Notes: a model not told the origin generated them from the sequence alone. Shown: positions 13,686-22,384, counted from the first letter of the stretch. The stretch is DNA of 22,384 nt from Usitatibacter sp035624355 (GCA_035624355.1 DASPRQ010000070.1:1-22384), one strand, 5' to 3'. A program made the numbers and translations.

Positions 13686-14573
13686 CTACCGGGCCAGCGT
13701 GATGAAGGCGACTCCCAGGGCGAGGAGCGCCATGCCCGCCGCCTCCGTGCCGGACAGCCGCTCGCGGAACAGCCTCCGGGACACCGCATAGCTGAAGACG
13801 AGCTCCACGAGGCCCAGCGTGCGCACGTGCGCGACGGGCTCGATCGCGAACGCGGTGAACCAGCCGGCGGAGGCCGCCGCCCCCGTGAACCCGGCGATGA
13901 GCGACACGCGCCACGCGCGCAGCACGCGCGCGACGACGGAGGCGTCGCGCAGCAGGAGCCACGCGACGAGGAGCGCGCTCTGGAGCGTTTGGGCCATGAG
14001 CAGCGTGAACGCGGCGCCGGCGAGGAACGAGGGAGCCGCCAGCGCGAGCTCCGCGCCGCGGTATCCGACGGTCGAAAGCGCGAAGAGGCCGCCGCACGCC
14101 ACGCCGAGCACGGCCGCGCGCGGGTTCCACGCCGAGCGCCAGCCCGACGTGAGGAGGAACACGCCCGCCGTCCCGAGGACCACGGCCGCGGCCGAGCCCG
14201 GGGAAATCGGATCGCCGAGGAAGACGAGCCCGAAGAGCGCGACCTGCAGGACCTCGGTCTTCGAATAGGCGACGCCGAGGGCGAAGTTGCGCTCTTCCAT
14301 CACGCGAAGCAGGAGCGCCATGGCGCCGATCTGCCCCAGCGACCCGAGGAGGAGCCAGGACGCGAACGCCCCGTCCGGCGGGGGAATGCGCGTGCCCGGC
14401 TCGAAGGCGAGCACCGCCGCTAGCCACGCGGCGGCGAACGGCACGCCGTAGAGGAAGCGCACGAGGGTCGCGCCCAGCGTGCCGAGCTCCGTCGTCAGGT
14501 GCCGCTGCGCGGCGTTGCGGACGGTCTGGGCGAGCGCCGCGAAGACCGTGACGGGAATCCAGGTGGCCGGCAT
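13686..14573 (-). CDS. EamA/DMT-superfamily membrane transporter
   Basis: A 295-residue inner-membrane protein with about ten hydrophobic segments in two internally similar halves, as in drug/metabolite transporters. Helix-loop features include RFLYGVPFAAAWLAAV, the second-half FLAGAAFTLLMAQTLQSALLVAWLL split by a charged loop, and the C-terminal VELVFSYAVSRRLFRERLSGTE motif typical of EamA domains. The substrate is unknown. It starts 13 bases after typA ends, so read-through from typA is likely. No Shine-Dalgarno is visible, and the start codon sits in a perfect palindrome (14566-14579). Confidence 0.9.
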   Translation of the reverse strand: MPATWIPVTVFAALAQTVRNAAQRHLTTELGTLGATLVRFLYGVPFAAAWLAAVLAFEPGTRIPPPDGAFASWLLLGSLGQIGAMALLLRVMEERNFALGVAYSKTEVLQVALFGLVFLGDPISPGSAAAVVLGTAGVFLLTSGWRSAWNPRAAVLGVACGGLFALSTVGYRGAELALAAPSFLAGAAFTLLMAQTLQSALLVAWLLLRDASVVARVLRAWRVSLIAGFTGAAASAGWFTAFAIEPVAHVRTLGLVELVFSYAVSRRLFRERLSGTEAAGMALLALGVAFITLAR

Positions 14574-14586
14574 GCCGGCGCCGGCG

Positions 14587-16434
<1,848 letters not shown>

Positions 16435-16459
16435 CGTCGAAAATCCGAAAAATTTCAAC

Positions 16460-16465
16460 ATTTTA
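16460..16465 (-). promoter_or_regulatory. Candidate -10 box for typA
   Basis: TAAAAT on the minus strand (5 of 6 to TATAAT) lies in an AT-rich patch between the hemoglobin and typA genes. It predicts a start near 16453 and a leader of about 20 bases. The -35 region is weak. Confidence 0.4.
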
Positions 16466-16510
16466 ACACACGACTGCGGCGCTGCACCATTTTTTCCCGG
16501 AAGCGGGCCT

Positions 16511-16906
16511 TCAGCGGTTGCGCATCCAGTCGGCCGTCCGGAAGAAGGCGGCCGCGAGCGCCTCGCGAAGCTCGGGGGAAACGCCGGTTTCCTCCATGGC
16601 CTGGGTCATGCACGCCATCCACTGGTCGCGCTCCTCCTCGCCGATCGCGAAGGGAAGGTGGCGGGCCCGAAGCATGGGGTGTCCGAATCGCTCGGCGTAG
16701 AGAGGCGGGCCGCCGAGCCAGCCCGAGAGGAAGAGGTGGAGCTTCTCGCGCGCGCTCTCCAGGCTCGGCCCGTGCACGCGCCGCAGCCGGGCGTACGCGG
16801 GCTCGAGCTCCATCAGGTCGTAGAACCGCTCGACGAGCTCCCGGACGGCCCCGTCGCCGCCGAGAAGGTCGTACGGCGTGGGAGAATCGCTTTCCTGAGG
16901 TTCCAG
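16511..16906 (-). CDS. Group II truncated hemoglobin, probable CTG start
   Basis: A protein of about 131 residues with all the parts of a group II (GlbO-type) truncated hemoglobin. TPYDLLGGDGAVRELVERFYDLM is the A/B helix region with TyrB10 at Y29. FLSGWLGGPPLY and RFGHPMLRARHLPF follow, with proximal HisF8 at H83. GEEERDQWMACM carries the conserved TrpG8 at W96. Such proteins bind oxygen or handle nitric oxide and peroxide. No ATG, GTG or TTG occurs in frame between the start of homology and a point well inside the divergent deacetylase gene. The CTG at 16906 is preceded by GGAG at eight bases, so I place the start there. The first internal ATG would remove the A and B helices. Confidence 0.85.
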   Translation of the reverse strand: MEPQESDSPTPYDLLGGDGAVRELVERFYDLMELEPAYARLRRVHGPSLESAREKLHLFLSGWLGGPPLYAERFGHPMLRARHLPFAIGEEERDQWMACMTQAMEETGVSPELREALAAAFFRTADWMRNR

Positions 16907-16921
16907 TTCCTTGGCTCCGCG

Positions 16922-17842
16922 ATGAAGCTCGCCCTGAAGATCGACGTCGATACCTTTCGCGGCACCCGCGAAGGCATCCCCCGCCTCATCGACATTCTGC
17001 AGCAACGCGGGGCGGGCGCCACGTTCCTCTTCGCGCTGGGCCCCGACCACACGGGCCGCGCGATCAAGCGGGCGCTGCGGCCCGGCTTCATGCAGAAGGT
17101 GGGACGGACCTCGGTCCTCTCGCACTACGGGCTGCGCACCCTGCTCTACGGGACGCTGCTCCCGGGCCCGGACATCGGACGGCGCTGCGCCGGCGTGCTC
17201 AGGCGCGCGCGCGACGCGGGCTTCGAGGTCGGCATCCACACGTGGGACCACGTGAAGTGGCAGGACGGCGTGGGAGGCGCGGGCGAAGCGTGGACCGGCT
17301 GGCAGATGGCTCTCGCCCGCCGGCGCTTCCTCGAGATCTTCGGCGAGGAAGCGCGGGTCCACGGCGCGGCCGGCTGGCAGATGAACCGGCACGCGTGGCG
17401 GCGCACGCAGTCGCTCGGATTCCGCTACGCCTCCGATACGCGCGGCACGCATCCGTTCATCCCGGTGATCGACGCCGAGATCGTGGCTTGCCCGCAGCTG
17501 CCCACCACCCTGCCCACGCTCGACGAGATGATCGGCCTCGCCGGCGTGACGGAGGCGAACGTCGCCGGGCGGCTCCTCGAGCGCACGGCCGAGGACCGCC
17601 GCGACCACGTGTTCACGATGCACGCCGAGCTCGAGGGCATGAAGCTCTCGGGCGCGCTCGAGTCGCTGCTCGACGGATGGCGCTCCCAGGGCTACGAGCT
17701 CGTCGCGATGCGCGACGTCGCGGCCGGGCTCACTCCCGGTTCCCTGCCCCTGCACGCGGTCATCGAGGCGCCGGTCCCCGGCCGTTCCGGCACCCTCGCC
17801 TGCCAGGGGCCGGTCTTTCTGGCCGAAGAATCATCCCCATAG
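16922..17842 (+). CDS. ArnD-like polysaccharide deacetylase family protein
   Basis: A 306-residue protein very similar to ArnD, the enzyme that removes the formyl group from undecaprenyl-phosphate 4-formamido-arabinose in lipid A modification. NodB-type motifs are KIDVDTFRGTREG with D8/D10, HTWDHVKWQ with H106 and H110 as metal ligands, AAGWQMNRHAW, and FRYASDTRGTHPFIP. The opening LALKIDVDTFRGTREGIPRL closely mirrors the E. coli enzyme, and no signal peptide is present. No arnA, arnB, arnC or arnT lies nearby, so the substrate could differ. The ATG at 16922 fits family length; the open frame to the left is not coding. It is divergent from the hemoglobin gene with only 15 bases between starts. 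Confidence 0.9.
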   Translation: MKLALKIDVDTFRGTREGIPRLIDILQQRGAGATFLFALGPDHTGRAIKRALRPGFMQKVGRTSVLSHYGLRTLLYGTLLPGPDIGRRCAGVLRRARDAGFEVGIHTWDHVKWQDGVGGAGEAWTGWQMALARRRFLEIFGEEARVHGAAGWQMNRHAWRRTQSLGFRYASDTRGTHPFIPVIDAEIVACPQLPTTLPTLDEMIGLAGVTEANVAGRLLERTAEDRRDHVFTMHAELEGMKLSGALESLLDGWRSQGYELVAMRDVAAGLTPGSLPLHAVIEAPVPGRSGTLACQGPVFLAEESSP

Positions 17843-17868
17843 CTTGCGTTTTTCAAGTTTTTTGTTCA
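17841..17868 (+). terminator. Possible weak intrinsic terminator after the ArnD-like gene
   Basis: AGCTTG and CAAGTT can pair (six pairs with one G-U) around a seven-base loop, followed by a T tract. It begins at the deacetylase stop codon. The stem is short, so it may be inefficient. Confidence 0.4.
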
Positions 17869-17909
17869 CCATGGGTTGTGGCCATTCGCAGCCCCCAGCC
17901 TCGACTCGG

Positions 17910-18401
17910 ATGAACGCTCGCGCGAAGCTGCCCGATTTCGAGCTTCCCGCCACCGGCAACCAGCGCTTCGCCCTCTCGGCCTTCCGCGGCCATCCCTTCG
18001 TCCTGTACTTCTATCCCAAGGACGACACGCCCGGCTGCACTGCGGAGGGCGCGGATTTCCGCGACCTGCACGACGATTTCGTGAAGGCAAAGGTCGCCGT
18101 CTTCGGCGTCTCGCGCGACCCGCTCGCCTCCCACGAGCGTTTCAAGGCGAAAATGTCCTTCCCGTTCGAGCTGCTGTCGGACCCCGACGAGAAGGCGTGC
18201 GCGATCTTCGGCGTGATCAAGCTGAAGAACATGTACGGGCGCCAGGTCCGCGGGATCGAGCGCAGCACCTTCGTGATCGACCGCGAGGGCCGCATCACGC
18301 GCGAATGGCGCGGCGTGAAGGTGCCGGGCCACGCCCGCGAGGTGCTCGACTACGTGCGCACGGCCTTCCGGGGACAGGGCCCATCCGCCGCCGAGCCTTG
18401 A
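17910..18401 (+). CDS. bcp: Bcp/PrxQ-type peroxiredoxin without the usual resolving cysteine
   Basis: A 163-residue cytoplasmic thiol peroxidase. The peroxidatic site is FYPKDDTPGCTAEGADFRD with C43. The thioredoxin-like fold is complete: LPDFELPATG, FVLYFYPKDD, VAVFGVSRDP, FPFELLSDPD, and STFVIDREGRI. In classical Bcp a resolving cysteine lies five residues after the peroxidatic one; here that position is G/A, so another cysteine (the one in DEKACAIFG) or a partner thiol must serve. Alternative starts are a TTG at 17844 and an ATG at 17871. The ATG at 17910 fits family length best, but no Shine-Dalgarno decides it. It precedes phoH by about 124 bases. Confidence 0.88.
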   Translation: MNARAKLPDFELPATGNQRFALSAFRGHPFVLYFYPKDDTPGCTAEGADFRDLHDDFVKAKVAVFGVSRDPLASHERFKAKMSFPFELLSDPDEKACAIFGVIKLKNMYGRQVRGIERSTFVIDREGRITREWRGVKVPGHAREVLDYVRTAFRGQGPSAAEP

Positions 18402-18525
18402 CCCGTCCCCGACCCCTTTCCCAACCCACCGTCCCCACCTGATGCCCAACGACACCCTGAGAGACTCCTCCGCGCGGCACGATGTGGAGGAGGCGCACGG
18501 CCACGCCTCGCATCCGGAGGCCCCC

Positions 18526-19953
18526 ATGCAACGCAGACGCGAACGCGACAAGCCCGCCCGCTCGGCGCACCCGGCGACGACCAAGCTCTTCGTGCTGGAC
18601 ACGAACGTCCTCATGCACGACCCGACGAGCCTGTTCCGCTTCGAGGAGCACGACGTCTTCCTGCCCATGGTGACGCTCGAGGAGCTCGACGACCACAAGA
18701 AGGGCATGAGCGAGGTCGCGAGGAACGCCCGCCAGGCGAGCCGCTTCCTCGACGAGATCGTCTCCCAGGGCGGCGACATCGAGAAGGGCTACTCGCTCAA
18801 GGCGAAGAGCGGGGGCGAGTCCGATGGGCGCCTGTTCCTGCAGACCCACTCGGTGAACGTCGAGATCCCCGATTCGGTCGCCTCCCAGAAGGCCGACAAC
18901 GTGATCCTCGGCGTGGCGATGCACCTGAAGGGCAGGTACCCGAAGCGCGACGTCGTGCTGGTGTCCAAGGACATCAACATGCGCATCAAGGCGCACGCCG
19001 TCGGGATCGCCGCGGAGGACTACTACAACGACAAGGTGCTCGAGGACACCGACCTCCTCTACACCGGGATGATGGAGCTGCCCCAGGACTTCTGGGACCG
19101 CCACGGCAAGGACGTCGAGAGCTGGCAGGAGCACGGGCGCACCCTGTACCGCGTGCGCGGGCCCCTGGTGCCGTCGATGCTCGTGAACCAGTTCGTCTAC
19201 CACGAGGGCGACCGGCCGTTCCTCGCGATCGTGCGCGAGGCACGCGGCAAGACCGCGGTGCTGCAGACCCTCAAGGACTTCTCGCACCACAAGAACAACG
19301 CCTGGGGCATCACGGCGAGGAACCGCGAGCAGAACTTCGCGCTGAACCTCCTCATGGACCCGGAGGTCGACTTCGTGACGCTGCTCGGCCAGGCGGGCAC
19401 CGGCAAGACCCTCCTCACGCTCGCCGCGGGCCTCATGCAGACGCTCGAGTACAAGGTCTACAGCGAGATCATCATGACGCGCGTCACCGTCCCCGTGGGC
19501 GAGGACATCGGGTTCCTGCCCGGCACCGAGGAGGAGAAGATGACGCCGTGGATGGGGGCCCTCGAGGACAACCTCGACGTGCTCATGCGCACCGACGACG
19601 AGGCGGGCGATTGGGGGCGCGCCGCCACCGCCGATCTCATCAGGAACCGCATCAAGGTGAAGAGCCTCAATTTCATGCGCGGGCGCACGTTCATCAACAA
19701 GTACCTCATCATCGACGAGGCGCAGAACCTCACGCCCAAGCAGATGAAGACGCTCATCACGCGCGCGGGGCCGGGAACCAAGGTCGTGTGCCTGGGCAAC
19801 GTCGCCCAGATCGACACCCCCTACCTCACCGAAGGGTCGTCGGGCCTCACCTACGTCGTGGACCGCTTCAAGGGCTGGAGCCACTCGGGCCACGTGACGC
19901 TCATGCGCGGCGAGCGCTCGCGGCTCGCCGACCACGCGGGCGAGGTGCTCTAG
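18526..19953 (+). CDS. PIN domain-PhoH ATPase fusion (PhoH2-like)
   Basis: A 475-residue cytoplasmic protein. The PIN domain at about 20-150 begins LFVLDTNVLMHDP, with D25 and acidic residues later (LEELDDHKKG, SKDINMR). The C-terminal PhoH ATPase has Walker A GQAGTGKT at 288-295 and Walker B LIIDEAQN near 394-401, then KMTPWMGALEDNL and LGNVAQIDTPYL. In PhoH2 proteins the pair has RNA-unwinding and RNase activity; the substrate here is unknown. An in-frame ATG at 18442 would add 28 residues but has no ribosome site, while GGAGG at 18516-18520 sits five bases before the ATG at 18526, so that start is chosen. Its stop abuts the stop of the opposing threonine aldolase. Confidence 0.94.
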   Translation: MQRRRERDKPARSAHPATTKLFVLDTNVLMHDPTSLFRFEEHDVFLPMVTLEELDDHKKGMSEVARNARQASRFLDEIVSQGGDIEKGYSLKAKSGGESDGRLFLQTHSVNVEIPDSVASQKADNVILGVAMHLKGRYPKRDVVLVSKDINMRIKAHAVGIAAEDYYNDKVLEDTDLLYTGMMELPQDFWDRHGKDVESWQEHGRTLYRVRGPLVPSMLVNQFVYHEGDRPFLAIVREARGKTAVLQTLKDFSHHKNNAWGITARNREQNFALNLLMDPEVDFVTLLGQAGTGKTLLTLAAGLMQTLEYKVYSEIIMTRVTVPVGEDIGFLPGTEEEKMTPWMGALEDNLDVLMRTDDEAGDWGRAATADLIRNRIKVKSLNFMRGRTFINKYLIIDEAQNLTPKQMKTLITRAGPGTKVVCLGNVAQIDTPYLTEGSSGLTYVVDRFKGWSHSGHVTLMRGERSRLADHAGEVL

Positions 19954-20982
19954 TCAGCCGGCGGCGTGCGCCTTCGCCTTCGCGAAGAAGGCGCCGAACA
20001 CCGACACCGCGCGATCGACGCCCGCGCGGTCCACGTCGAGGTGCGTGACGAGGCGCAGCCGCGGGCCGACGAGCGCCTTCACCCCGCTCGCCGCCAGGTG
20101 CGCCTCGAGGCCCGCGACCGAGCTGCGGGGAATCGCCGCGAACACCATGTTGGTCTGCACGGGCTCGACCGCGAGGCCGATCGCGGCGAGGCCCTTCGCG
20201 AGCCGCTCCGCGTTGGCGTGATCCTCCGCGAGACGGTCCACGTTGTGCTCGAGCGCGTAGATTCCCGCCGCCGCGAGGATCCCCACCTGGCGCATCGTGC
20301 CGCCCAGCATCTTGCGGATGCGGCGCGCCCGGGCGATCAGGTCCTTGCGTCCCACGAGCACCGTCCCCGCCGGCGTGCCGAGCCCCTTGGACAGGCACAC
20401 GGAAACGGTGTCGAAGCCCGCGCACAGCTCCTTCACCGGCATCCCGAGCTTCACGGAAGCGTTGAAGATGCGCGCGCCGTCGAGGTGGGTCGAGAGGCTC
20501 CGGCGCCTCGCGAGCGCGATCGCATCCGCCATGTACCCGCGCGCGAGAACCTTGCCGCCGATGGTGTTCTCGAGGGCGAGGAGCCTCGTGATCGCGAAGT
20601 GCGCGTCGTCGGGCTTGATCGCCGCCTCGACCTCGGCAAGGTCCAGGGTGCCGTCGGGGCGGTTCGCGAGCGGCTGCGGCTGGATCGAGCCCAGCACCGC
20701 CATTCCACCCGCCTCGTAGTGGTAGGTGTGCGCGTCCTGCCCGACGATCACCTCCTCGCCGCGCTGGCAATGGGCCATGAGCGCGGCGAGGTTCGACTGC
20801 GTCCCCGAGGGGAAGAAGAGCCCCGCGTCCACGCCGAAGCGCCCGGCGAGAATCTCCTGCAGGCGGTTCACCGTCGGATCGTCGCCGAAGACGTCGTCGC
20901 CGACTTCCGCGCGCGCCATGGCTTCCCGCATTGCGGCGCCGGGCTTCGTGACGGTATCGCTGCGCAGGTCGATCGGGTTCAT
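19954..20982 (-). CDS. ltaE: Low-specificity L-threonine aldolase (PLP-dependent)
   Basis: A 342-residue fold-type I PLP enzyme that splits L-threonine and L-allo-threonine to glycine and acetaldehyde. Features in order: IDLRSDTVTKPGAAMREAM, the VGDDVFGDDPTVNRLQ segment, FPSGTQSNLAA, QDAHTYHYEAGG, and HLDGARIFNAS with D168 binding the pyridine nitrogen. SVCLSKGLGTPAG then supplies K199, the Schiff-base lysine. Length is normal. GGAGG lies close before the ATG. It follows korB by 19 bases on the same strand, so it may be expressed with korAB, which would be an unusual partner. It is convergent with phoH, stop against stop. Confidence 0.95.
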   Translation of the reverse strand: MNPIDLRSDTVTKPGAAMREAMARAEVGDDVFGDDPTVNRLQEILAGRFGVDAGLFFPSGTQSNLAALMAHCQRGEEVIVGQDAHTYHYEAGGMAVLGSIQPQPLANRPDGTLDLAEVEAAIKPDDAHFAITRLLALENTIGGKVLARGYMADAIALARRRSLSTHLDGARIFNASVKLGMPVKELCAGFDTVSVCLSKGLGTPAGTVLVGRKDLIARARRIRKMLGGTMRQVGILAAAGIYALEHNVDRLAEDHANAERLAKGLAAIGLAVEPVQTNMVFAAIPRSSVAGLEAHLAASGVKALVGPRLRLVTHLDVDRAGVDRAVSVFGAFFAKAKAHAAG

Positions 20983-21001
20983 GCGGGCCTCCGGTGCGGG
21001 G

Positions 21002-22057
21002 CTAGCGCAACCCTTCGTTGAACCTCGCGAGCGCCGCCTCTCCCGGGCAGAGCTCGCGCTCGCCGAGCTGGTTGAGCGGCTGCGCGACGGTGTTGAGGTG
21101 CCCGTGGAGGTCCTGCGCCTCGGGGTGGACGTAGAGCAGCCCCGTCACGATCTCGCCGTGGGCGTAGCGCGACTGCACGTAGGCCATCGCCGCGATGCGG
21201 TCGGACGTGTCGTAGCCCTCCTCGAGCTTGCGCAGGCGCAGGATCGAGCCGTCGTGCTGGCGCACCTCCTGCACCGAGCCGGGCGGGTAGTCCGCGGTGA
21301 TCTCGGCATGCAGGCCGATCACGTCGAGGCGGTTCAGCACCTCGTTGTGCTCGCGGACGTAGTCGTAGCTCTTGGTCGAGCCCTCGTGGTTGTTGAACGC
21401 GACGCAGGGCGAGATCACGTCGATGAACGCGGCGCCCCCGTGCGTGAGCGCCCCCTTGATGAGGGGCACGAGCTGGGCCTTGTCGCCCGAAAAGCTCCGC
21501 GCGACGTAGGTCGCCCCGAGCTGGAGCGCGAGCGAGACGAGGTCGATGCCCTCGTCGGTGTTCACCGCTCCGCGCTTGGACTTCGATCCCCGGTCGGCGG
21601 TCGCGGAGAACTGGCCCTTGGTGAGGCCGTACACGCCGTTGTTCTCCACGATGTAGGTCATGTTCACGCCGCGCCGGATGCTGTGCGCGAACTGCCCCAG
21701 GCCGATCGAGGCCGAGTCGCCGTCGCCCGAGACGCCGAGGTAGATGAGGTCGCGGTTCGCGAGGTTCGCCCCGGTGAGGACCGAGGGCATGCGCCCGTGC
21801 ACGCTGTTGAACCCGTGGGACTGGCCGAGGAAATACGTCGGCGTCTTCGACGAGCAGCCGATGCCCGAGAGCTTCGCCACGCGGTGCGGCTGGATCGCGA
21901 GCTCCCAGCACGCCTGGATGATCGCCGCGCTGATCGAATCGTGCCCGCAGCCCGCGCACAGCGTCGAGATCGCGCCCTCGTAGTCGCGGCGCGTGAGGCC
22001 GAGCTCGTTCTTCGGCAGCTCCGGGTGGTGCAGCTTCGGTTTCGAGAGGTAGGTCAT
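21002..22057 (-). CDS. korB: 2-oxoacid (2-oxoglutarate):ferredoxin oxidoreductase, beta subunit
   Basis: A 351-residue TPP-binding subunit of the enzyme that converts 2-oxoglutarate and CoA to succinyl-CoA while reducing ferredoxin. Cluster-ligand cysteines are C34 and C37 (TLCAGCGHD), C68 (GIGCSS) and C218 (ISPCVAF). The TPP motif runs from GDGDS at 111-115 to ENNGVYG at 138-144. Length and the long C-terminal part (NRLDVIGLHAEIT, EEGYDTSDRIAAM) fit KorB of aerobic bacteria. The frame is open upstream to 22165 through the repeat, but family similarity starts at MTYLSKP (22057). No strong Shine-Dalgarno is seen. korA lies upstream, separated by a 177-base spacer. Confidence 0.94.
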   Translation of the reverse strand: MTYLSKPKLHHPELPKNELGLTRRDYEGAISTLCAGCGHDSISAAIIQACWELAIQPHRVAKLSGIGCSSKTPTYFLGQSHGFNSVHGRMPSVLTGANLANRDLIYLGVSGDGDSASIGLGQFAHSIRRGVNMTYIVENNGVYGLTKGQFSATADRGSKSKRGAVNTDEGIDLVSLALQLGATYVARSFSGDKAQLVPLIKGALTHGGAAFIDVISPCVAFNNHEGSTKSYDYVREHNEVLNRLDVIGLHAEITADYPPGSVQEVRQHDGSILRLRKLEEGYDTSDRIAAMAYVQSRYAHGEIVTGLLYVHPEAQDLHGHLNTVAQPLNQLGERELCPGEAALARFNEGLR

Positions 22058-22083
22058 GGAGTGGTCCAGGCAAGAAGCGTTGG

Positions 22084-22115
22084 ATCCGCCGATGAACGCC
22101 GATGAACGCGGATAA
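22084..22115. repeat. Repeat cluster A: three 10-bp units
   Basis: After ATC come CGCCGATGAA, CGCCGATGAA and CGCGGATAA. It is the inverted partner of cluster B at 22187-22219, 29 of 32 positions matching, with a 71-base loop between them. It lies in the korA-korB spacer. Confidence 0.85.
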
Positions 22116-22125
22116 GGCAGAAGAC

Positions 22126-22151
22126 GTGGTGCTTCCGGAATATTCCACCAC
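22126..22151. repeat. Inner inverted repeat in the korA-korB spacer
   Basis: GTGGTG at 22126-22131 and CACCAC at 22146-22151 are perfect inverted copies. They enclose the palindromic decamer GGAATATTCC (22137-22146). The element sits inside the loop formed by repeat clusters A and B. Confidence 0.6.
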
Positions 22152-22186
22152 CCTCGAACATGCACGACCAGAAGTTCGTTTTGAAT

Positions 22187-22219
22187 TTCATCGGCGTTTA
22201 TCGGCGTTCATCGGCGGAT
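22187..22219. repeat. Repeat cluster B: three 10-bp units, inverted relative to A
   Basis: On + the units are TTCATCGGCG, TTTATCGGCG and TTCATCGGCG, ending GAT. On the minus strand they read as three copies of the cluster A unit. The two clusters together could form a stem of about 32 base pairs in DNA cruciform or in RNA. Confidence 0.85.
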
Positions 22220-22234
22220 TCAAAGCCTTTCGTG

Positions 22235-22384
22235 TCAATCGGCCGCGGCGGACTTCTTCAGCGGGGAGACGTTGAAGGCCGAGAGGCGCGAGGCGATCTC
22301 GCCGTGGATGAAGCGCGCGGTGATCGGCGTGCCGTCGTAGTGCAGCACGGGCGTGAGCTTCTCCGAGGGCAGCATCGCCTCGGC
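22235..22384 (-). CDS. korA: 2-oxoacid:ferredoxin oxidoreductase alpha subunit, C-terminal 49 residues only
   Basis: The frame runs from the right edge to a TGA at 22237-22235, giving 49 residues. The segment LTPVLHYDGTPITARFIHGEI is the C-terminal signature of the alpha subunit of 2-oxoacid:acceptor oxidoreductases of the KorA type. The tail is short and lysine/alanine-rich. It is upstream of korB on the same strand, as expected for a korAB pair. The rest of the gene lies outside the window, so the gamma and alpha domains and their integrity cannot be judged. Confidence 0.85.
   Translation of the reverse strand, partial: AEAMLPSEKLTPVLHYDGTPITARFIHGEIASRLSAFNVSPLKKSAAAD

Noticed and set aside
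12816..14423. A 535-codon open frame on + opposite the GST and permease genes
   Set aside because: Same shadow effect; no domain recognised, and the minus strand carries clear families.
11686..14427. A 913-codon reading of rmuC extending through GST and the permease
   Set aside because: RmuC similarity starts at the ATG at 12897; upstream residues are the GST gene in another frame.
16490..16507. CCCG/CGGG hairpin between the hemoglobin gene and typA as a terminator
   Set aside because: On the transcribed minus strand it is followed by A residues, not U.
18295..19935. A 546-codon frame on - opposite phoH
   Set aside because: Histidine/valine-rich shadow of the PhoH frame with no family resemblance.
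22058..22234. CRISPR array in the korA-korB spacer
   Set aside because: Units are 10 bp, contiguous and inverted between clusters, with no spacers.

Overview
The window looks like a chromosomal segment of a GC-rich betaproteobacterium, probably a sulfur-oxidising member of the Burkholderiales or Nitrosomonadales. The evidence is the very high GC content, the gene families, a complete sox core with a monoheme-type SoxA, and a betaproteobacterial-looking set of RmuC, TypA, group II truncated hemoglobin and PhoH genes. The taxonomic call is inference from protein resemblance, not a database result. I see no tRNA, rRNA, insertion sequence, prophage or CRISPR array. Coding density is high and no gap exceeds about 180 bases.

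Layout. Positions 1-751 (-) hold the start of an exported glyoxalase-fold protein that runs off the left edge. Next, on +, comes a DUF1326/DUF2182 pair (867-2247) that looks like a cysteine-rich metal-handling module. A leader of about 160 bases containing a terminator-like hairpin precedes a TerC-family membrane protein and a universal-stress-like protein (2412-3625). An exported creatininase-family protein (3680-4483) and a small exported cytochrome c (4539-4841) follow.

The centre is a sulfur-oxidation operon on -, read from 9833 down to 4863: soxY, soxZ, an exported DsrE-like protein, soxA, soxX, an exported HbpS/GlcG-type protein and soxB. An ArsR-family regulator (10037-10375, +) is divergent from it and carries two cysteines 66 residues apart, as in persulfide-sensing SqrR/BigR regulators. 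Thiosulfate sulfur would be loaded on SoxYZ by SoxXA and released as sulfate by SoxB. SoxCD is not in the window.

Right of sox, on -, lie moaE, moaD and mobB (molybdenum cofactor), rmuC, a glutathione S-transferase, a DMT-family permease, typA and a truncated hemoglobin with no ATG, GTG or TTG start. Then on + come an ArnD-like deacetylase, a Bcp-type peroxiredoxin and a PIN-PhoH ATPase. At the right edge, on -, are a threonine aldolase, the beta subunit of a 2-oxoacid:ferredoxin oxidoreductase (korB) and the last 49 residues of its alpha subunit (korA). korA and korB are separated by an unusual spacer with two inverted clusters of three 10-bp repeats.

Other unusual signals are a recurrent promoter layout that predicts leaderless mRNAs for several genes, the two accessory genes inside the sox operon, the metal-ligand changes in the creatininase homologue, and the odd start of the truncated hemoglobin.
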